This document shows, one piece after another, positions 36,947-37,459 of a stretch of 37,459 nucleotides of DNA. The notes beneath the pieces are model-generated. The model did not search any database, was not told the origin of the DNA, and saw only the letters and a list, made by a program, of their open reading frames with translations. Made by a program: the position numbers and the translations under genes. Within the stretch, counting starts at the first letter, position 1; every line of letters begins with the position of its first letter. Origin of the DNA: a virus; the IMG/VR virus record IMGVR_UViG_3300006224_000021, positions 1 through 37,459 of that record; one strand, given 5' to 3'.

Positions 36947-37459
36947 ATGACACAAGAAAACAAAGAAATAGTGGTACAGGGCGGGAACACCGAAATCGCA
37001 ACAATAGCAAAAGAAAAGTATATTAACGCTATTGCACAGAATATTGCCTTAGTTTCCGTGTTTAAGGCAATGATGCCACAAATCGTTGCTGGGTTAGAGG
37101 AGGGGATTGACTACGCCAACTCATTTAACGAAGCGATAGGGAGAGAGAAAAAAGCGGGGGATAAACCTTTTTTAATGAAGCCAGCAGTTAATTCCTGTTT
37201 GACACAACTCGGGATAACGTGCCCGCAAGAACTGTCAAAAGTAACAGAAATAGAGATAAAAAAAGGCGGGATCACTGTGGTAGGGCGTAGAGTAGAAGTA
37301 ACTGGTCTACACGAGGCATCAGGTATCAGGATAGGGAGTGGATGGGGCGAATGTACCTCAGACGAGCCACGCAATAAGAACGGAAATAAGGTCGGCAACG
37401 ATTTTTTGCAGATGGCTCTGGTTAGGGCAAAAAGACAATTGGCGATGTCTTTAGGGCTT
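36947..37459 (+). CDS. Possible phage recombination/single-strand annealing type protein, cut at the right edge
   Basis: GAGGAGG lies before the ATG, and the frame is open through the last base (171 codons). Features: helical start (AIAQNIALVSVFKAMMPQIVAGLEEGIDYAN), DKPFLMKPAVNSCLTQLGI, a beta part with GRRVEVTGLHEASG and GSGWGECTSDEPRNKNGNK, then NDFLQMALVRAKRQLAMSLGL. The W-G-E-C-[TS] plus N-D...A-x-x-R-A motifs resemble a phage protein group placed near recombination functions (Rad52/Erf/RecT-like neighbours). The assignment is tentative. The missing C-terminus might be the fragment at 3-236. Confidence 0.45.
   Translation, partial: MTQENKEIVVQGGNTEIATIAKEKYINAIAQNIALVSVFKAMMPQIVAGLEEGIDYANSFNEAIGREKKAGDKPFLMKPAVNSCLTQLGITCPQELSKVTEIEIKKGGITVVGRRVEVTGLHEASGIRIGSGWGECTSDEPRNKNGNKVGNDFLQMALVRAKRQLAMSLGL

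Noticed and set aside
1-37459. A recoded stop codon genome
   Set aside because: TAA, TAG and TGA all end well-formed genes next to proper starts, so the standard bacterial code is sufficient; the single in-frame TAG at 21292 is better treated locally.
26758-37459. An integrase and att sites
   Set aside because: No tyrosine or serine recombinase motif is visible, and the tRNA genes show no duplicated 3' end that would mark an attachment site.

Overview
The window is an AT-rich bacteriophage genome, or most of one. It carries a full head, packaging and tail gene set (terminase large subunit, portal, scaffold, major capsid protein, head-tail completion proteins, tail tube, 897-residue tape measure, tail tip and fibre proteins), two tRNA genes and many short early genes in tight ATGA/TAATG overlaps. 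A long tape measure with no recognisable sheath protein suggests a siphovirus-like virion. Near-consensus sigma70 promoters (TTGACA-17-TATAAT) and AGGAG-type ribosome binding sites point to a bacterial host with ordinary sigma70 and Shine-Dalgarno signals; the host itself cannot be named. All three stop codons are used as stops, so the code looks standard. I see no integrase, DNA polymerase, helicase, endolysin or holin that I can recognise.

Layout. 1-4931 (+): end of a cut gene, two small proteins, then three tail fibre/spike-type proteins. 5192-20856 (-): the late operon read right to left, scaffold > major capsid > small head protein > MptE/DUF115-like sugar-transferase-like protein > methyltransferase > head-tail proteins > tail tube > terminator > tape measure > large tail hub/fibre > secreted ankyrin protein > beta-helix spike > fibre protein. 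21007-23258 (+): an inserted cassette with its own promoter, two paralogous unknown proteins flanking small HTH and Cys-rich genes, and tRNA-Gln(TTG) and tRNA-Ile(TAT). 23380-26152 (-): portal and terminase large subunit. 26153-26757: a control region with repeats. 26758-32171 (+): early operon of small proteins including a DUF932 protein, interrupted by two repeat-rich non-coding regions (28370-28505 and 29149-29973) that are the best origin/operator candidates. 32211-34258 (-): a ParB-domain/DNA methyltransferase fusion and a putative small terminase, behind a perfect sigma70 promoter. 34316-37459 (+): more early genes, one with a frameshift, one with 22 hexapeptide repeats, ending in a cut gene.

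On a circular map, transcription diverges at about 26.2-26.7 kb and mainly converges at about 5.0-5.2 kb. The gene cut at the right edge and the gene cut at the left edge could be one gene, so the window may be a linearised circular or permuted genome.

The least ordinary signals are: an A10 run holding a correctly phased A AAA AAG slippery heptamer that puts the MptE-like gene out of frame with every usable start; two 19-bp repeats in the early region that resemble a Cas12a crRNA repeat but could equally be operators; dense CGTTG/CAACG repeats and G8/G9 tracts in the 825-bp non-coding region; two promoters whose -10 boxes lie exactly six bases before the ATG (leaderless mRNAs); and a tandem HTH cassette in which the codons for a conserved C-terminal KELYE/D motif also hold the ribosome binding site of the next gene.
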